Source: Streptomyces sp. AC512_CC834 (lineage in GTDB: Bacteria > Actinomycetota > Actinomycetes > Streptomycetales > Streptomycetaceae). From it: a stretch of 64,000 nt of DNA. How positions within the stretch are numbered: the stretch's first letter is position 1; each line of letters starts with the position of its first letter. A program made the position numbers and the translations under genes. The notes under the pieces were generated by a model, which ran no database searches, was not told the origin of the DNA, and saw only the letters and a list, made by a program, of their open reading frames with translations. Positions 45,480 through 53,923 of this stretch are shown here, one piece after another. The stretch is taken from assembly GCF_019049325.1 (NCBI RefSeq), contig NZ_JAGMUO010000055.1:28251-92250 (forward strand), read 5' to 3'.

Positions 45480-46421
45480 TCAGGGGGTGTCGCTCGCGCC
45501 GTCCTCGCGCAGCTCCGTCACCCGTTCCAGGAGGATCGGTTCCCAGGCGCGGCGCAGCCGGGTCCTGAGCAGGGGCAGGGGCAGCGGGGCGTCGGAGCGG
45601 CCGGCGAGTGCCTCCGCGAGCCGGACGACCGTGTCGCAGCGGGCCAGCCACAGGCCGCGCAGGCAGGGCCGGGCACCGTAACCGGCGAGGGTGGCGGCGC
45701 GGACGGCGGCGGGTGAGCCGACGGAGAGCGCGAGCCCGGCGATGTCCTCGGCCGGGTCGCCGAGGACCGCGTCGGACCAGCCGAGTACGCCGCGCACCCG
45801 GCCGTCGGAGCTGACGACGAGGTGCTCGCCGGTCAGCGCGTGGTGGACGAGGACCGCCGCGCCCGGCTGGACGGCGAGCTGGGCGGCCGCCTCCCGGGTG
45901 AGCCGCTCCGGCCGCGCGGCGTCGAACTCGTCGGCCGCGGCGAGGCGGCGGACGGCACGCTCGGCGGCCTGCCGCAGGGTCTCCAGGGAGCGCGGGGCCG
46001 CCCGTGGCACGCCGAGTGTCTCGGCCTGGCGGACCGGCACCTCGCGCACCGAGGTGAGCAGCCCCGCGAGGTCCGCCTCGCCCAGGGCGGACACGTCGTG
46101 GTCCTCACCGGACCCGCCGGCCAGTCTGGCGTCCAGCGTGTAGGTGAGGCCCGGTGCCCACTCGCCGTGCGCCACGCTCGTGGGCACCGCGACGGAGGCG
46201 TACGGGCGGACCAGTTCACGCAGCCGCAGTTCGCGGCGCCGGCGCACGGCGGTCTCGCGGTCGGGGGAGAGCCGCAGCACGTGCCGGGCGCCGACCCACC
46301 AGGTGTCGGGTTCGGCGCCGCCGACGGCGACCGGCCGGACGTCGGGTTCCGTGCTCCCGCCCAGCAGGGAGCGGACCAGTCGGCGGACGGTGTCCGCTGT
46401 GGGTGTCGGTGCCTGGGTCAT
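45480..46421 (-). CDS. APH-like protein with a degenerate catalytic loop
   Basis: A 313-residue homologue of aminoglycoside/macrolide phosphotransferases. The N-terminal ATP-binding part (DTWWVGARHVLRLSPD) and the metal loop region (VLGWSDAVLGDPAEDIAGLA) are recognisable. The catalytic loop reads LVHHALTGEHL in place of the expected HGDxxxxN pattern, so the base Asp is replaced by Ala. It may be catalytically dead or a binder or regulator. It is convergent with treZ and followed by an M24 peptidase gene in the same orientation. Confidence 0.85.
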   Translation of the reverse strand: MTQAPTPTADTVRRLVRSLLGGSTEPDVRPVAVGGAEPDTWWVGARHVLRLSPDRETAVRRRRELRLRELVRPYASVAVPTSVAHGEWAPGLTYTLDARLAGGSGEDHDVSALGEADLAGLLTSVREVPVRQAETLGVPRAAPRSLETLRQAAERAVRRLAAADEFDAARPERLTREAAAQLAVQPGAAVLVHHALTGEHLVVSSDGRVRGVLGWSDAVLGDPAEDIAGLALSVGSPAAVRAATLAGYGARPCLRGLWLARCDTVVRLAEALAGRSDAPLPLPLLRTRLRRAWEPILLERVTELREDGASDTP

Positions 46422-46476
46422 CTCGCGCCGTCGTCCTCCGGTTCTGCCGGGGCGTTCGGGGTCCGTCCGTCACCGG

Positions 46477-47607
46477 TCACTCGACCACGACCAGCTCCCG
46501 GGTGGTGTCGTTGAGCCGTCGGCCGCCGTCCCCGGTGACGGTGACGATGTCCTCGATGCGCACCCCGAACCGGCCGGGGAGATAGACGCCGGGCTCGACG
46601 GAGAAGCACATGCCGGGCACCAGGGGCTGTTCCTCGCCCTCGATCATGTACGGGGGTTCGTGCGTGGTGACGCCGATGCCGTGCCCGGTGCGGTGGATGA
46701 AGTACTCGCCGTACCCGGCGCCGGCGATGACCGCGCGGGCGGCCCGGTCCACGTCCTGGCAGGCGGCGCCTGGACGCACCGCCCGGAAGCCGGCCTCCTG
46801 GGCCTCGCGGACGAGGTCGTGCACCCGGCGCTCCTCGTCGGTGGGTTCGCCCACGTGGACGGTGCGGGAGGTGTCGGAGCCGTAGCCGTCCTTGAGGCCG
46901 CCGAAGTCGAGGACGACCATGTCGCCGTCCTCGATGACGCGGTCGCCGACGTCGTGGTGCGGGTTGGCGCCGTTCGGCCCGGAGGCGACGATGGTGAAGT
47001 CGACCTGGGAGTGGCCGAAGCGCCGCAGCAGGCCGGCGAGGTCGGCGGCGACCTCGGACTCCCTGCGTCCGCCGAAGCGGACCTCGCGGATCTCCTCGAA
47101 GGCGGCGTCGGCGGCGGCGCCCGCCGCGGCCAGCAGCTCCAGCTCCGCCGCGTCCTTGACGGCACGCAGCATGGGCAGCGCCACGGTGAGGGAGGCGTAG
47201 GAGGTGTCGGGCAGCGTCCGCTGAAGGGCCAGCAGGTGCATGGCCCAGGCGTTGTCGCTGATGCCGAAGCGTCCCGAGCCGTCGAGGAGGGCGGCGGTGG
47301 CCGCGTAGGGGTCCTTGCCGTCGGTCCAGTCGCGCAGGGTCAGCGCGGGCGCTCCGGCCGCCTTCTCGGCGTCGGGGGCCTCGAGCGTCGGGACGACGAG
47401 CACGGGGTCGCGGCCGGGGGCGAGGACGAGCAGGGTGAGCCGTTCGGTGTCCGCGGTGGGCGCGTACCCGGTGAGCCACACCAGGTCGGGGCCCGGGGCC
47501 ACCAGTAGCCCGGCAAGCCCGGCGTCGGCGGCCTCGCGCGCGGCGCGCTCCATGCGGGCCCGGTAGTCGTCGGCGGTGAAGGAAGCGGCGGGGCTGCTGC
47601 CGGTCAT
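46477..47607 (-). CDS. M24-family metallopeptidase (Xaa-Pro aminopeptidase/dipeptidase type)
   Basis: A 376-residue creatinase-fold peptidase. An N-terminal creatinase domain (about 10-145) precedes the pita-bread domain with the metal ligands in DFGGLKDGYGSDTSRT, HRTGHGIG, VEPG and RIEDI. It would cleave the residue before proline from dipeptides or peptides. ATG at 47607 (MTGSSPAASFTADDYRARM) is used because upstream in-frame residues are atypical. No signal peptide is seen. Confidence 0.92.
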   Translation of the reverse strand: MTGSSPAASFTADDYRARMERAAREAADAGLAGLLVAPGPDLVWLTGYAPTADTERLTLLVLAPGRDPVLVVPTLEAPDAEKAAGAPALTLRDWTDGKDPYAATAALLDGSGRFGISDNAWAMHLLALQRTLPDTSYASLTVALPMLRAVKDAAELELLAAAGAAADAAFEEIREVRFGGRRESEVAADLAGLLRRFGHSQVDFTIVASGPNGANPHHDVGDRVIEDGDMVVLDFGGLKDGYGSDTSRTVHVGEPTDEERRVHDLVREAQEAGFRAVRPGAACQDVDRAARAVIAGAGYGEYFIHRTGHGIGVTTHEPPYMIEGEEQPLVPGMCFSVEPGVYLPGRFGVRIEDIVTVTGDGGRRLNDTTRELVVVE

Positions 47608-47705
47608 CCGGGCCTCCCGGGGCGAAAGAGTGAAGGGACCACGGCAGCATCCTGCCCTCAGGACGGGGGCGACGCGAGCCGATTGGCATGGAGCAACCCT
47701 CCCGA

Positions 47706-47734
47706 CTAATGGTTTGATGTGCTCCAAGCATTAG
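47706..47734. promoter_or_regulatory. Inverted repeat in a divergent promoter region
   Basis: CTAATG (47706-47711) and CATTAG (47729-47734) flank a 17-bp core that is itself AT-richer than its surroundings (TTTGATGTGCTCCAA). It lies between the M24 peptidase gene and the phosphoesterase gene, 43 bp before the latter. It could be an operator, but short inverted repeats can arise by chance. Confidence 0.4.
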
Positions 47735-47777
47735 CTACGGGAGCCTGCCGTTCGGGCGCCCAAAGGAGGCCGGCACC

Positions 47778-48551
47778 ATGCTCGTACTCGCGCACATCAG
47801 CGATCTCCACCTGGACGGAAGCCCGCGGGCGACCGAGCGCGCCGAGCGGGTGCGCGACCGGTTGTGGCGGCTGCCGGGGCGGGTGGACGCGCTCCTGGTG
47901 ACCGGGGACGTCGCGGACCACGGCGCGGAGGCGGAGTACGAGGAGGCCGCCGCGATCCTGGGGCTGCGCGACGGCTCCGCACCGTTCCCCGTGCTCACCT
48001 GCCCCGGCAACCACGACAGCCGCGCCCCCTACCGCAAGGCCCTGCTCGACCGCCCCGCCGCCGACGGTCCGGTCAACGACCTGCGTGTCTTCGACGGCGG
48101 TGCGGTCCTGATGTGCGACTCCAGCATTCCGGGCAGCGACGAGGGAGAGCTGGACGAGGAGACGTACGACTGGATCGAGGCGTCGCTCGACGGACTCGAC
48201 GAGTTCGACGGGCTCGACGGCGGCCGCCCGGCCCTCCTCGCCTTCCATCACCCGCCCGTGGCACTGCACCACCCCCTGCCCGACTCCTACCGGTTGCGCG
48301 ATCCCGAGCGCCTCGCCGCGCTGCTGGACCGGCGGCCCGGGATCGCGGGGCTGATCACGGGTCACGCCCACACGCCCGCCGCCACCGTGTTCGCCGGGCG
48401 GCCCCTGGCGGTCGGCCCCGGGGTGACGTGGACCCTGCGCCTGCCCTGGGAGGGCGAGCAGCTCGCGGACCGGGACGCGCCGGTCGGGCTGGCCTACCAC
48501 GTGCTGGACGACGCCGGACGGCTCACCAGCCACTTCCGTACGGTCATGTGA
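47778..48551 (+). CDS. Calcineurin-like metallophosphoesterase
   Basis: A 257-residue enzyme with the full metallophosphoesterase set: HISDLH at the start, GDVAD, GNHDSRAPYR, HHPP and GHAHT. It resembles CpdA-type cyclic-nucleotide phosphodiesterases, but the substrate is not fixed by sequence. ATG at 47778 has AAAGGAGG upstream. The 3' end overlaps the convergent PDZ gene by 8 bp. Confidence 0.93.
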   Translation: MLVLAHISDLHLDGSPRATERAERVRDRLWRLPGRVDALLVTGDVADHGAEAEYEEAAAILGLRDGSAPFPVLTCPGNHDSRAPYRKALLDRPAADGPVNDLRVFDGGAVLMCDSSIPGSDEGELDEETYDWIEASLDGLDEFDGLDGGRPALLAFHHPPVALHHPLPDSYRLRDPERLAALLDRRPGIAGLITGHAHTPAATVFAGRPLAVGPGVTWTLRLPWEGEQLADRDAPVGLAYHVLDDAGRLTSHFRTVM

Positions 48552-49158
48552 CGACGCCCGGTACGGCCGTGAGCTGCTGGTAGCCGCCGCTCTCGTGGCG
48601 CACGGTGACCTTGACCTCCTTGCCGGGTCTGGCGCGGGCCACGGCGTGTGCGAGGTCGGCCGCCGAGTCGACGCGGGTCGTGCCGAAGGCCAGGAGTACG
48701 TCCCCGCGCACCAGGCCCGCCGTGTACCCGGGGCCGGGCACGTGGACACCCACGATCCGGGCTCCCGGCTTCTCGTCGTCCACGGCCTCGACGCCGAGGG
48801 TCGCGCCGGCCGGCGCCGGGGAGGGGGACGGAGCGGCCGACGGGTGGGCCGGGGCGGCCCGGGTGCCGGACTGCACCCCCGCCCCCGCTCCCTCTCCCTC
48901 TCCCGCTTTCCCTCCCGGCGCCCCGGCCTGCTGTTGCAGTTCGGCGAGTTTGCTCATGCCGATCACGGTGGCGCCCACCGTGCCGAGTCCCACGCCCGCG
49001 AAGAGGAGGGCGGCCGCGGCGAGCACGCCGAGCAGCAGGGTGGTGAGCCGCCGGCGGCGCCGGCGCCCGGCATGCGGGCGCCGGGCGCTGTCGGGCGTGG
49101 TGCCGGGGCCCGGTTCCCGGCCGGGCATCGGCTTGGGACGCAACGCTGTCTGTTCCAT
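48544..49158 (-). CDS. Membrane-anchored PDZ-domain protein
   Basis: A 204-residue protein. A basic segment (AGRRRRRRLTT) precedes one transmembrane helix (LLLGVLAAAALLFAGVGLG, about 40-58), then a Gly/Ser/Pro-rich linker and a C-terminal PDZ domain (about 120-200) with GVHVPGPGYTAGLVRGDVLL and DLAHAVARARPGKEVKVTV. No protease domain is present. It may be an adaptor for an extracytoplasmic protease or regulator. Confidence 0.88.
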   Translation of the reverse strand: MEQTALRPKPMPGREPGPGTTPDSARRPHAGRRRRRRLTTLLLGVLAAAALLFAGVGLGTVGATVIGMSKLAELQQQAGAPGGKAGEGEGAGAGVQSGTRAAPAHPSAAPSPSPAPAGATLGVEAVDDEKPGARIVGVHVPGPGYTAGLVRGDVLLAFGTTRVDSAADLAHAVARARPGKEVKVTVRHESGGYQQLTAVPGVVT

Positions 49159-49249
49159 GGATCGCCTCCGGCAGGTGCTCTACCCGGCGCACCGGTGCGG
49201 GACGAGCCACGAAAGAGTGAGACTGAACGTCGGTCAGGGCGTCAGGGCT

Positions 49250-51448
49250 TCAGGACGTCAGGGCGGGACGGCTCCTCGACACCGGGATCGGCGTGGGTAC
49301 GGGCGGGGCCGGGATCCGGTCCGGGAGGAAGCCGTGGGTGCGTCCCGCGAGGTACTCGGCCTTGTAACGCGGGACGTTGCGGTGCCAGTTGAGGATGCCG
49401 GCCATCCAGTTCTGGAGGTCGGCGACATAGCCGTGCATGATGGTCCGCGCCTCTTCGGAGAGCTGGAAGTCGTCGTACACGACGGGGAGTTCGTGCGCGA
49501 CGACGTGCTCGAACTGGCGCATGCGCTGGTTCATCAGGTCCTGCACGACATTGAGGGCGGCCGGGTAGTCGACGCCGAAGAAGTTCTGCACGACGAGGAC
49601 CGCGTTGTGGATCTCGCCCTCGTACTCGATCTCCTTCTGGTACGAGAAGACGTCGTTGAGGAGGCAGGCGTAGTCGATCGCCGCGTTCTCCAGGGAGCGG
49701 ACGGGTCCGCTGCGGTAGACCTCGGGCGGCACGGCCGGGCCGTGTCCGGCTCGGCACAGGCCGAGGGTCAGGTCGGAGCCGAAGGTGGCGCGCCGCATCT
49801 CCAGGTAGTCCACCGGGTCGGGGACGCGGTTCTGGATCTGGTTGGACAGCTCCCACACCCAGGCTTCGGTCATCGTGTCCACGGCCGCCTTCAGCGGCCG
49901 CCGCTCTTCGGGCGTCATACCGGCCGTCGTGCGCGCCCACAGGTCGATCAGGGAGCGTTCCATGGCGTTGGCGGGCGGCGGGGCCGGCTCGCCGTCGAGC
50001 GGCATGCAGGCCGACAGGCGGGCGGTGGTCAGCCGGGCGGCGGCGAGGTCGCGGCGGTGCCCGTAGACGAGCGGGTAGTAGTCGTCGCCGTACGTCCCGA
50101 AGGCCAGCCAGCCGGAGGCGAGGTCGAGCTGGTCCTGGGTGGCGTCGGGGTCGAGTCCTGCGGCGCACAGCGGGAGGTCGCAGCTCGCGAGCTTGTCCTC
50201 GTCCCAGACGCCCTCGCCGAGGAAGCCGATCCGCCGCGACCACTCGAACAGGTGCCGCCGGGCGCCCTCCAGGGCGGGGCTCAGCTCCAGCGGGTACGGC
50301 ATGCGGATGTCGGGGATGATCGACGGGCCGACCTTCTGGAAGGGCACGTACGTGTAGGGGCGGGCACGCTTGGCGACCGCCGCGGCGAGCAGCGCGCCGA
50401 CGTCCGCGGCTGAGGTGCCGGGCCCGGTCAGCGCCTGCCAGCCGGCCAGGGGACGCTCGCCCTTGTTCATGTACCGGCTGGAGCGCATGTGCCATTCGTG
50501 GCCGCCGGACTGCCAGTCCTGGAGGCCCTTGGTGTACGCGCCGACGGCGGCGGTCTCGGGCGGGGCCAGGCCGTTCTCCAGGGCCACGGCGGGCACTTCG
50601 GTGAACGCGGTGTGCTCGAACTGGTGCAGCCGGGAGGTGAGGACGTCGTTGACCAGCTCGGCGGCCTCCTGGGTGGTGCAGTCGAAGAAGGTCTCCAAGA
50701 CCAGCACCCCGTTGCTCAGCTCGCCCTCGTCCTCGACCTCCCGCTGGTAGGAGAAGAGGTCGTTGCGCAGGTGCACGGCGTCGGAGAACGTCTCCATCAG
50801 CACCCTGAGCGGCCGGGACCCGGCGACGGCGGCGGGCACCTCGGCCGTCGCGTACTCCACGAGCCCGGCCGACCAGGGGGCGCCGCCGACCTTGCGGCGC
50901 ATCTCGATGTACTCGACGGGGTTGGCGATACGCCCCTCGTTGATGTTGGACAGCTCCCACAGGGACTCGTTGAGCAGGTGTTCGGTGGCGACGGCGAAGC
51001 GGCGGCGCCAGTCGGCCGACATCGCGGGCACCGTGCGGGCCCACAGGTCGGCGAGGCCCGCCTCGACCGGGTTCTCCGGCTCGGGCGTCTCGGTGGCCGG
51101 GTCCAGCGGCATGAACAGGGGGAGCCGGTCCAGGTGGGCTTTGCCCGCGACGCGGTCCTGGCTGCGTTTGAACTTCTCCAGGAAGTGGTCGTCGAAGAAG
51201 AAGACCCACACGTACCAGTCGGTGATCAGGGAGAGCGCCGGCCCGTCGCAGTCGGGGTGGGTGTAGGCGCAGAGCAGGCCGTAGTCATGGGCGTCGAGGT
51301 CGGACTGCTCCCAGACCCCGGAGCCCTCCAGCATGCCCATCTCGCGCGCCCACGTCGTCGAGTGGGCGCGTGCCTCGTCGAGATGCGGGTTGAGCCGCGC
51401 GGGATGCGGCAGGTAGAAGTGCGGGAGTTCGAAGGGCTGTTGCGTCAT
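49250..51448 (-). CDS. geoA: Germacradienol/geosmin synthase
   Basis: A 732-residue bifunctional terpene synthase. The N-terminal domain cyclises farnesyl diphosphate to germacradienol; it has the Asp-rich motif FFDDHFLE and the metal motif NDLFSYQRE. The C-terminal domain (from about residue 375), which converts germacradienol to geosmin, carries GDDYYPLV and NDVFSYQKEIEYE. It closely resembles the S. coelicolor geosmin synthase (SCO6073). The neighbours ARMT1-like phosphatase and cprB also lie close in that genome. Confidence 0.96.
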   Translation of the reverse strand: MTQQPFELPHFYLPHPARLNPHLDEARAHSTTWAREMGMLEGSGVWEQSDLDAHDYGLLCAYTHPDCDGPALSLITDWYVWVFFFDDHFLEKFKRSQDRVAGKAHLDRLPLFMPLDPATETPEPENPVEAGLADLWARTVPAMSADWRRRFAVATEHLLNESLWELSNINEGRIANPVEYIEMRRKVGGAPWSAGLVEYATAEVPAAVAGSRPLRVLMETFSDAVHLRNDLFSYQREVEDEGELSNGVLVLETFFDCTTQEAAELVNDVLTSRLHQFEHTAFTEVPAVALENGLAPPETAAVGAYTKGLQDWQSGGHEWHMRSSRYMNKGERPLAGWQALTGPGTSAADVGALLAAAVAKRARPYTYVPFQKVGPSIIPDIRMPYPLELSPALEGARRHLFEWSRRIGFLGEGVWDEDKLASCDLPLCAAGLDPDATQDQLDLASGWLAFGTYGDDYYPLVYGHRRDLAAARLTTARLSACMPLDGEPAPPPANAMERSLIDLWARTTAGMTPEERRPLKAAVDTMTEAWVWELSNQIQNRVPDPVDYLEMRRATFGSDLTLGLCRAGHGPAVPPEVYRSGPVRSLENAAIDYACLLNDVFSYQKEIEYEGEIHNAVLVVQNFFGVDYPAALNVVQDLMNQRMRQFEHVVAHELPVVYDDFQLSEEARTIMHGYVADLQNWMAGILNWHRNVPRYKAEYLAGRTHGFLPDRIPAPPVPTPIPVSRSRPALTS

Positions 51449-51578
51449 GGGCGGGCACTACCCAGGGCACTTCGGACACATCCCCCGGGCAGGACATGAT
51501 CACACCATCGCGTGAATCAGTGCGGAATCCGGGAACTTCTCGCTCAGCACCCGACCCGGGGTCGTCGTCTGACCTGGG

Positions 51579-52808
51579 TCACCGCCTGACCTGGATCAGG
51601 GCGTGCGTCCCGCTGGTCCGCCAGCGCTGCTCGCCGCTCGCCACCAGTGCCGCCTCGGTCCGGGCGGTCAGGCCGGTGATCACGTCGGACTTCAGGGTGC
51701 GCAACGCGGCGACGGGGCCGGGGAAGTAGGCGGTGGCGTCCGCGAAGGACGTGGTCGGCGGCCACCACCTGTCGCCGACCAGGCGGCGGTAGTTCAGATC
51801 GCCCTTGAGGACGGTGACCGTGGCCGCGGCGAAGTCCTCGCGCAGGTCGTCGGGCATGTCCGCGTACGGCAGCGGGGCGCAGGAGAAGGGGTGGGCGCGG
51901 ACGGTGACGCGGCCGTCGGTCAGGGCGGTCCACAGCCGCTCGCCGTACGTGGTGGCCTCGCCGCCCGCCGCGAGGAGCCGCCGCAGCGCGTCGAGCACGT
52001 CGGTGGGCGTGGCGTCGGAGACGTAGTACGGGTACGGCTTGACGTGCAGGACGGCCCGGTCCACGCGGCCCTCGGCGAGCAGGTGCGAGACGAGGAGCAG
52101 GTCGGGGACGAGTTCGCGGCCCGCGTTGTCGGCGACCAGGCAGAGGGTGTTGGGGCCGGTGGTGCCGGTCCCGGAGGGCGGGAGCAGGGACCACAGGGTG
52201 TCGCTGTCGTCGGCGACGAGGGCCCCCACCTCGCCGTTGGTGGCGGTGGTGTCGGTGGTGCCGCTGCCCGCGTCGGAGAGGCGGAAGCCGAGGTCGGCGC
52301 GGTTGCCCCAGAGCGAGCCGTGCAGCAGGGCCCGGGTCCGCTCGTCGGCGCTCAGGGCGGGGAGGCGGTCGAGCGCGGCGAGTTCCTCGTCCGTCTCCGG
52401 TGCGTCGAGTTCGGCGAGCTTGGCGGGCCGGAAGGGGTCGACGCCCTGCCAGGCGCCGGGGCCGAAGTAGCCGACGGCGTCGAGGAGCCGGCGGTAGAAG
52501 TGGCTCTCCGCCCACAGCCAGGGCACGTCGTACCAGGAGCGGCCGGCGTACGCGTCCATGCCCCAGTCCGCCCAGCGGTCCCGGTCACGGCCGGTGGCGT
52601 CGGCGTCGGCGGGCAGCGGCTCGATCACCCCGTCGGCGCAGCTCGCGAGCAGCGCGTCGAGCGCGTGTCGCCTCTCGGGGTCGTGGGGGAACGCGTCCCG
52701 CACCTGCCGGACGATGGCCGGGTGCCGATCGGCCAGCACGCCGTACGGGAAGGACCCGGGCTCGTTGCCGAGGATGACGGGGGCGGGCTCGGACGGGGTG
52801 TCGGGCAT
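51579..52808 (-). CDS. ARMT1-like (DUF89) damage-control phosphatase
   Basis: A 409-residue protein of the DUF89/ARMT1 family of metal-dependent phosphatases that hydrolyse harmful phosphometabolites such as fructose-1-phosphate. Landmarks are the N-terminal GSFPYGVLADRHPAIVRQV, LCLVADNAGRELVPDLLL (the Asp-Asn motif) and VLKGDLNYRRLVGDRWWPPT. ATG at 52808 is the clear start. It is read in the same direction as cprB and the geosmin synthase gene but is not obviously co-transcribed. Confidence 0.9.
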   Translation of the reverse strand: MPDTPSEPAPVILGNEPGSFPYGVLADRHPAIVRQVRDAFPHDPERRHALDALLASCADGVIEPLPADADATGRDRDRWADWGMDAYAGRSWYDVPWLWAESHFYRRLLDAVGYFGPGAWQGVDPFRPAKLAELDAPETDEELAALDRLPALSADERTRALLHGSLWGNRADLGFRLSDAGSGTTDTTATNGEVGALVADDSDTLWSLLPPSGTGTTGPNTLCLVADNAGRELVPDLLLVSHLLAEGRVDRAVLHVKPYPYYVSDATPTDVLDALRRLLAAGGEATTYGERLWTALTDGRVTVRAHPFSCAPLPYADMPDDLREDFAAATVTVLKGDLNYRRLVGDRWWPPTTSFADATAYFPGPVAALRTLKSDVITGLTARTEAALVASGEQRWRTSGTHALIQVRR

Positions 52809-52897
52809 GCGCGTCACCGTATCGCGCGGACCGCACCGCGCCGACGGAACCGGCGCCCTGCCCGGACGCCCGCCCGGACGCCTGTCCGGATGCCCTG

Positions 52898-53545
52898 TCA
52901 GGCCGCGCCCGTCTCCCGTTCCAGGCGGGCCGCGAGGGTGAGGTAGCGGGCGCGTCGGGTCACCGGCACCATGCCCCGGATCAGGATGTGCCACATCTCG
53001 GCCAGGCGACGGGGCTGCCGCCCGGCCGGTTCCAGGGTGCTGCTCACGACGCGGGTGCCGACGATGGAGCAGACGAGGGTGTGGGCGACGGAGTCGACGT
53101 CGATGTCCGGCTGCACGTCGGACTGCCGGACGGCGTCGAGCAGCCGGTACGTGGCGATCTCCCGCCACTCGGTGAAGGGGTGCGGCAGCGGCGGCCGGAC
53201 CGGCACTCCCGCGGTGGCGAGCCGCAGCCCGGCCCGCAGCACCGGCCCCTCCTCGCAGAGCCGCGCCATGCCGAACGTGAGCCGCATCAGCGCCTCCAGC
53301 GAGGAGTAGCCCCGCCCGTCCAGGTCCGTCGCGAGCCGGCGGGAGGTCCGGGACTGTATCTCCATGATGGCGTGGGCGAGGTCCTCCTTCGCCGCGAAGT
53401 GGAAGTACAGCGCGCCCTTGGTGACCCCGGCGTGGGCCACGATCTCGCTCAGGCTGGTCGACTCGTAGCCGTGACGGTCGAACAGGTCGGCCGCGGCACC
53501 GACGATCGTCGCGCGGGTCTGCTCGGCGCGTAGCTGCCTCGCCAT
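52898..53545 (-). CDS. cprB: TetR-family gamma-butyrolactone receptor homologue, CprB-like
   Basis: A 215-residue regulator of the ArpA/ScbR group. The N-terminal DNA-binding domain (AADLFDRHGYESTSLSEIVA, GVTKGALYFHFAAKEDLAHA) is typical; the C-terminal domain is the ligand pocket. The sequence closely resembles CprB of S. coelicolor (SCO6071), which lies near the geosmin synthase there as here. The endogenous ligand of CprB is uncertain; it affects antibiotics and sporulation. A palindromic operator lies upstream of its start. Confidence 0.92.
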   Translation of the reverse strand: MARQLRAEQTRATIVGAAADLFDRHGYESTSLSEIVAHAGVTKGALYFHFAAKEDLAHAIMEIQSRTSRRLATDLDGRGYSSLEALMRLTFGMARLCEEGPVLRAGLRLATAGVPVRPPLPHPFTEWREIATYRLLDAVRQSDVQPDIDVDSVAHTLVCSIVGTRVVSSTLEPAGRQPRRLAEMWHILIRGMVPVTRRARYLTLAARLERETGAA

Positions 53546-53574
53546 CGGCTGAACTCTCCTGGGCTGGAACTCGA

Positions 53575-53594
53575 CAGACCGTGCCGCCTGTCTT
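53575..53594. promoter_or_regulatory. Candidate operator for the CprB-like regulator
   Basis: A 20-bp imperfect palindrome, GACAG...CTGTC, with 14 of 20 positions symmetric. It lies 29-49 bp upstream of the cprB start and overlaps the expected promoter, the position of autoregulatory sites of this family. A pair of TAACT direct repeats follows (about 53613-53629). Confidence 0.5.
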
Positions 53595-53779
53595 TACCCC
53601 CCGTACACGATAACTCACCGGCTAACTGTCCGTCAGATCAGTCTCCTTGCCGACACCGCGGAGCGCAGACGCCCACGGGCACGGGCACGGGCACGCTGCT
53701 CGACATACCGCCCGGCATTCCGCTTCGGCCCGCTTTCGTCTCCCCGTTCATCACGATGCGGCACCGACAACTGACAGCA

Positions 53780-53808
53780 GATCGCTGGTCACTTGACTAC
53801 CAGCGGTC
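53780..53808 (+). promoter_or_regulatory. Inverted repeat around a -35-like box before the lipoprotein gene
   Basis: GATCGCTGGT (53780-53789) and ACCAGCGGTC (53799-53808) match as inverted repeats in 9 of 10 positions and enclose TTGACT (53793-53798), a good -35 hexamer. No convincing -10 box follows at 16-18 nt. It lies 115 bp before the lipoprotein gene and may bind its regulator. The rest of 53609-53923 has no gene. Confidence 0.5.
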
Positions 53809-53923
53809 ACACGCGGTTTGCTCCGGCCAGGCGAGTTTCACCCGGTTGGCGCACTGACCCGCGGCTCCGGGCCACTCGTCCCGTTCCTCCTGCTCGGCCG
53901 CACAGCGAGGTGCTCCAACCCCC

